Assembly (NCBI RefSeq): GCF_003724155.1
Contig: NZ_RJJQ01000001.1
Location: forward strand, 310,001-374,000
Length of the DNA stretch: 64,000 nt
Reading direction: 5' to 3'
Source: Flexivirga caeni
GTDB lineage: Bacteria; Actinomycetota; Actinomycetes; Actinomycetales; Dermatophilaceae
Shown here: positions 60,740 to 64,000 of the stretch, piece by piece
How the letters are laid out: each line of letters opens with the position of its first letter
Numbering within the stretch: position 1 is the stretch's first letter
Program-made: the position numbers and the translations under genes
Notes under the pieces: generated by a model
The model's input: the letters and a program-made list of their open reading frames with translations, nothing else
The model's database searches: none
Told to the model about the DNA's origin: nothing

Positions 60740-61800
60740 GCGGGACCGATCCCGGCAACCGGGTGATCGACGGCGATGTCGAGCGGATCCTGGGCAGTGA
60801 CCTGCCCTGGGGAGACCTCGCGGGCCGGCGGGTGCTGGTCACCGGCGCGCGCGGAATGCTCGGTTCCTATGTATGGCGCACCCTGCTCGGCCTCAACGAC
60901 CGGTCGGCGGCCGGCATCGAGGTCGTGGCCCTGGTGCGCGACATCGCAGCGGCGACACCGACTTTCGGGGCGGCAGCGGACCGCACAGACCTGACCCTGG
61001 TGCAGGGCGATGTCTCAGACCTGGACCCGGCTCTCATCGACGGTCCGCTCGACGCCGTCATCCACGGTGCGAGTCCAGCGCGTCCCGCATTGCACGCAAG
61101 CAACCCCATCGGCACCATCCGCGCCAACGTCGACGGCACTAGGAACATGCTGCAGCTGGCGGTCGACCGCGGCGCCACGATGTTCCTCACCATGTCGTCC
61201 GCAGAGGTCTACGGTGCACAGCCAGCCGACCGGAAACTCATCGGGGAGAACGACTTTGGCGGTTTCGACATACTGAATCCGCGTGCGTGCTACTCCGAGG
61301 GCAAACGGGCTGCCGAGACCTATTGCGCGTGTTACCGCGCGCAATACGGCCTGGGCGTGCGCATCTGCCGCTTTGGGCACATCTACGGTCCCGGTATGGC
61401 GCTCGACGACGGCCGGGTCCAGGCCGACTTCGCTGCTGCCGCCGTCGCCGGTCGCAACATCGTGCTGAACAGCGCGGGCACGGCCGTGCGCACCTACACC
61501 TACGTCTCGGACGCCATTGCCGGGCTTTTCACCGCCTGGCTGCGCGGGGGTGCCGACCTGGCCTACAACATCGCCGACAAGTCCGGCCTGATCTCGATCC
61601 GTGAGCTGGCGGAGCTGTTCGCCCGGTCGCGGCCGGGTCTCGACCTGCAGCTGGAGTTCACCAACCCGGACGACTCACGGTCCTATCAGCCGTCGCCCGG
61701 CCAGGGCCTCGACAGCTCCCGGCTGGAGTCACTCGGCTGGCGGGCGCAGGTGCCACCGGCCGAGGGTGTCGCTCGGATGGTGGCGCACCACCTGGAGTGA
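60736..61800 (+). CDS. NAD-dependent epimerase/dehydratase-family protein
   Basis: 354 residues, extended SDR. Cofactor loop VLVTGARGMLGSYVW, active site with Ser in TMSSAEVYG and YSEGKRAAE (Tyr and Lys), RICRFGHIYGPGM. It overlaps the TarI-like gene (GTGA) and is probably the third step of the same pathway. In Staphylococcus TarI works with a TarJ alcohol dehydrogenase; none is here, so this SDR may serve instead or modify a sugar. The exact reaction is unknown. Confidence 0.85.
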   Translation: MSGTDPGNRVIDGDVERILGSDLPWGDLAGRRVLVTGARGMLGSYVWRTLLGLNDRSAAGIEVVALVRDIAAATPTFGAAADRTDLTLVQGDVSDLDPALIDGPLDAVIHGASPARPALHASNPIGTIRANVDGTRNMLQLAVDRGATMFLTMSSAEVYGAQPADRKLIGENDFGGFDILNPRACYSEGKRAAETYCACYRAQYGLGVRICRFGHIYGPGMALDDGRVQADFAAAAVAGRNIVLNSAGTAVRTYTYVSDAIAGLFTAWLRGGADLAYNIADKSGLISIRELAELFARSRPGLDLQLEFTNPDDSRSYQPSPGQGLDSSRLESLGWRAQVPPAEGVARMVAHHLE

Positions 61801-61898
61801 TCACATCGGTGGGATCTACCGGATGATGTTTCCGCTCAACCGGTTTCGCGGCCGACGTGCGGCGACGCTCCCGCCATACCGACCCCGGGTGCGCAAGC

Positions 61899-61938
61899 CT
61901 TACTCGTCAGTAGCACAATGAAGTTACTGATGAGTAGG
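61899..61938 (+). promoter_or_regulatory. Two tandem operator-like palindromes before the acyl-CoA dehydrogenase gene
   Basis: CTTACTCGTCAGTAGC (61899-61914) and GTTACTGATGAGTAGG (61923-61938), spaced 24 nt centre to centre. Both match the TTACT-N4-AGTA core of the perfect palindrome before the EtfD-like gene at 17483. The second ends 16 nt before the start codon and just before the GGAGG ribosome site, a place where a bound repressor would block expression. Confidence 0.6.
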
Positions 61939-61954
61939 GCCACCTGGAGGAACC

Positions 61955-63814
61955 ATGTCCCATTACAAGAGCAATGTGCGTGACCTGGAGTTCAATCTCT
62001 TCGAGGTGCTCGGCCGCAGCGAGGTGCTCGGCTCGGGCCCGTACGACGCGGTTGACGCCGAGACCGCGCGCGAGATGCTCAAACAGCTGGCGCAGCTGGC
62101 CGAGAACGAGCTCGCGGACAGCCTGCTCGACTCCGACCGCAACCCGCCGGTCTACGACCCGCAGACCAAGAGCGCGACCCTGCCGGAGGGCTTCAAGAAG
62201 TCCTACCAGGCATACCTCGACTCCGGCTTCACCGCCGTCGACCTGCCCGAGGAGCTTGACGGCACCGTCGTGCCGCCGTCGCTGAAGTGGGCAATGAACG
62301 AGCTCATCCTGGGCGCCAACCCCGCCATCGGCATGTATGCCGCGACCTTCGCGTTTGCCCGGCTGCTGTTCATCCTCGGCACCGACGATCAGAAGAAGCT
62401 GGCCAAGTGGATGGCGGAGGGCGCGTGGGGCGGCACCATGGTGCTCACCGAGCCGGACGCGGGCTCCGATGTCGGCGCCGGGCGCACCAAGGCCGTGCAA
62501 CAGCCGGACGGCACCTGGCACATCACCGGTGTGAAGCGCTTCATCACCTCCGCCGAGCAGGACATGACCGACAACATCGTGCACTTCGTGCTGGCGCGTC
62601 CCGAGGGCGCGGGCGCCGGCACCAAGGGGTTGTCGCTCTTCATCGTGCCGAAGTTCCACGTCGACCTGGAAACCGGCGAGCTGGGCGAACGCAACGGCGT
62701 CTACGTGACCAACGTCGAGCACAAGATGGGCCTGAAGGTCTCGACCACCTGCGAGCTGACCTTCGGCGACGGTGCGCCGGCCGTGGGGACGTTGCTCGGC
62801 GACGTCCACGACGGCATCGCGCAGATGTTCCGCGTCATCGAGCACGCGCGAATGCTGGTGGGCACCAAGGCAATTGCGACCTTGTCGACCGGATATCTGA
62901 ACGCACTCGACTACGCCAAGCAGCGCGTGCAGGGCGCCGACATGACGACGCCGGCCAAGGACGCGCCGCGCGTCACGATCACCCACCACCCGGACGTGCG
63001 CCGCAGCCTCATGCTGCAGAAGGCGTACGCCGAGGGCCTTCGCTCGCTGGTGCTTTACACCGCGTCGCAACAGGACATCGTGGACGCGGAGTTCCTGCGC
63101 ACCGGTTCCGAGCAGCCCGAGCCGGGTTCGCCCGCCGAGATGGCCGGCAGACTGAACGACCTCCTGCTGCCGATCGTCAAGGGCGTCGGGTCCGAACGCG
63201 CTTGGGTGCTGCTCGGCACCGAGTCACTGCAGACGTATGGCGGGTCCGGCTTCCTGCAGGACTACCCGATTGAGCAATACGTGCGTGACGCGAAGATCGA
63301 CACTCTCTACGAGGGCACCACCGCCATACAGGGCCAGGACTTCTTCTTCCGCAAGATCGTCAAGGACCAGTTCGCTTCCCTGATGTACCTCGCCGGCCAG
63401 ATCACCGAGACGGTCAAGGGCGGCGACGGACACGATGGGCTGCACCGCGAGCGCGAACTGCTCGGCACGGCGCTGGCGGACGTGCAGGGCATCGCCGAAT
63501 GGCTTGCCACCACGGCGATGTCGGCGCTCGAGGAGGGGAAGGCGACGGAGATCTACAAGGTCGGCCTCAACACCTCGCGCTTCCTGCTGGCTGCCGGCGA
63601 CCTGGTGATCGGCTGGCTGCTGCTGCGCGGCGCCGAGGTCGCGCAGGCTCGGCTGGACTCCGGCGACGCTGGCGCGGACACTGCGTTCTACCAGGGCAAG
63701 GTCGCTGCAGCGCGGTTCTACGCGGCGAACGTGCTGCCGAAGATCGCCGCCGAGCGTGCCATCGCGGAAGCCACCGACCTGGCGCTGATGGAGTTGCCGG
63801 AGGAGTCCTTCTGA
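61955..63814 (+). CDS. Acyl-CoA dehydrogenase, FadE5-like long form
   Basis: 619 residues, longer than the 380-residue standard and similar in build to mycobacterial FadE5. N-terminal extension (residues 1-75), acyl-CoA dehydrogenase core ([34 protein letters not shown]), catalytic Glu in [15 protein letters not shown] and a C-terminal helical domain (last 130). It oxidises acyl-CoA and reduces ETF. A GGAGG site precedes the ATG. The upstream palindromes link it to the EtfD-like gene, the probable electron outlet. Confidence 0.94.
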   Translation: MSHYKSNVRDLEFNLFEVLGRSEVLGSGPYDAVDAETAREMLKQLAQLAENELADSLLDSDRNPPVYDPQTKSATLPEGFKKSYQAYLDSGFTAVDLPEELDGTVVPPSLKWAMNELILGANPAIGMYAATFAFARLLFILGTDDQKKLAKWMAEGAWGGTMVLTEPDAGSDVGAGRTKAVQQPDGTWHITGVKRFITSAEQDMTDNIVHFVLARPEGAGAGTKGLSLFIVPKFHVDLETGELGERNGVYVTNVEHKMGLKVSTTCELTFGDGAPAVGTLLGDVHDGIAQMFRVIEHARMLVGTKAIATLSTGYLNALDYAKQRVQGADMTTPAKDAPRVTITHHPDVRRSLMLQKAYAEGLRSLVLYTASQQDIVDAEFLRTGSEQPEPGSPAEMAGRLNDLLLPIVKGVGSERAWVLLGTESLQTYGGSGFLQDYPIEQYVRDAKIDTLYEGTTAIQGQDFFFRKIVKDQFASLMYLAGQITETVKGGDGHDGLHRERELLGTALADVQGIAEWLATTAMSALEEGKATEIYKVGLNTSRFLLAAGDLVIGWLLLRGAEVAQARLDSGDAGADTAFYQGKVAAARFYAANVLPKIAAERAIAEATDLALMELPEESF

Positions 63815-63845
63815 TTGAACGGAGGTGGGGCGGCGCCGCGTCCGC

Positions 63846-64000
63846 TCAGCGCTGGGTGAGGGCAGCGAGCCGGCGGAGCGCGAACTCGTAGCCGTCGGCA
63901 CCGCAGCCGACGATGACGCCCGACGCGAGGTCCGAGAGGTAGGAATGGTGCCGGAATGCCTCGCGGGCGAAGACATTCGAGACGTGCACCTCGACGAACG
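63846..64000 (-). CDS. aroQ: 3-Dehydroquinate dehydratase type II, C-terminal part (start outside window)
   Basis: The last 50 residues only: [20 protein letters not shown], then [20 protein letters not shown]. The catalytic His of EVHVSN and the Arg/His of FRHHSY are as in type II dehydroquinases of the shikimate pathway. The gene runs out of the right edge. It is convergent with the acyl-CoA dehydrogenase gene, 31 nt apart. Confidence 0.92.
   Translation of the reverse strand, partial: FVEVHVSNVFAREAFRHHSYLSDLASGVIVGCGADGYEFALRRLAALTQR

Noticed and set aside
63224-63976. 250-codon minus-strand frame at the right edge
   Set aside because: It overlaps the conserved acyl-CoA dehydrogenase; the real minus-strand gene there is aroQ in a different frame.
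1-64000. CATAC/GTATG as a strand-polarised replication or segregation signal
   Set aside because: In the first 10 kb the two orientations are nearly equal, so there is no skew.

Overview
The window is about 70% GC, has short gaps, many GTG starts and many 4-nt ATGA/GTGA overlaps between genes. The gene content fits a Gram-positive, high-GC actinobacterium: a B12-controlled nrdAB, a bifunctional dCTP deaminase, a mycobacterial-type EtfD-like protein, WXG100-like proteins and a DUF2304 glycan cassette. I would place it in Micrococcales, perhaps near Dermacoccaceae, but that placement is inference. It looks like ordinary chromosome. I see no insertion sequence, prophage, integrase or CRISPR array. 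Three tRNA genes are present: Arg-ACG, Ser-UGA and Gly-CCC.

Layout. 1-14.9 kb: the end of upp, an ArsR/MFS pair, an Rsm22-type methyltransferase, peptide deformylase, a SMP-30 protein, tRNA-Arg, a NUDIX hydrolase, a LuxR-type two-component pair, glutaminase, a membrane-anchored PI-PLC-like protein, a secreted anchored protein, tRNA-Ser and HU. 14.9-17.4 kb: an SDR enzyme, then cysK-cysE for cysteine synthesis. 17.5-22.7 kb: an EtfD-type iron-sulfur membrane protein and a polar amino acid ABC importer. 22.9-25.3 kb: a three-gene unit with a WXG100-like protein, an unknown protein and a lipase-like protein. 25.3-33.3 kb: a TetR-controlled heterodimeric ABC exporter and an osmoprotectant ABC importer. 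33.4-40.4 kb: a hydrolase, dcd, tRNA-Gly, tandem hairpin repeats, then a cobalamin riboswitch leading nrdA-nrdB-mntH. 40.4-45.5 kb: TetR, LysR and divergent putA. 45.7-51.3 kb: a six-gene overlapping surface-glycan cassette. 51.5-57.4 kb: the phenylacetate genes paaABCDE and divergent paaZ. 57.4-61.8 kb: a Fur-family regulator and a teichoic-acid-like set. 61.9-64 kb: a long-chain-type acyl-CoA dehydrogenase and the end of aroQ.

How the parts connect. The etfD-like gene and the distant acyl-CoA dehydrogenase carry the same TTACT-N4-AGTA palindrome in their promoters. One enzyme makes reduced ETF and the other would reoxidise it, so a shared fatty-acid-oxidation regulon is likely. The B12 riboswitch precedes an aerobic ribonucleotide reductase whose small subunit has Phe at the radical-Tyr position and Glu at the first metal ligand, as in Mn/Fe class Ic enzymes. 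A manganese-type Nramp transporter starts 2 nt after it, so enzyme and metal supply appear to be co-controlled. Across the whole window the pentamer CATAC/GTATG is strikingly frequent in every reading frame, which suggests a DNA-level force I cannot name.
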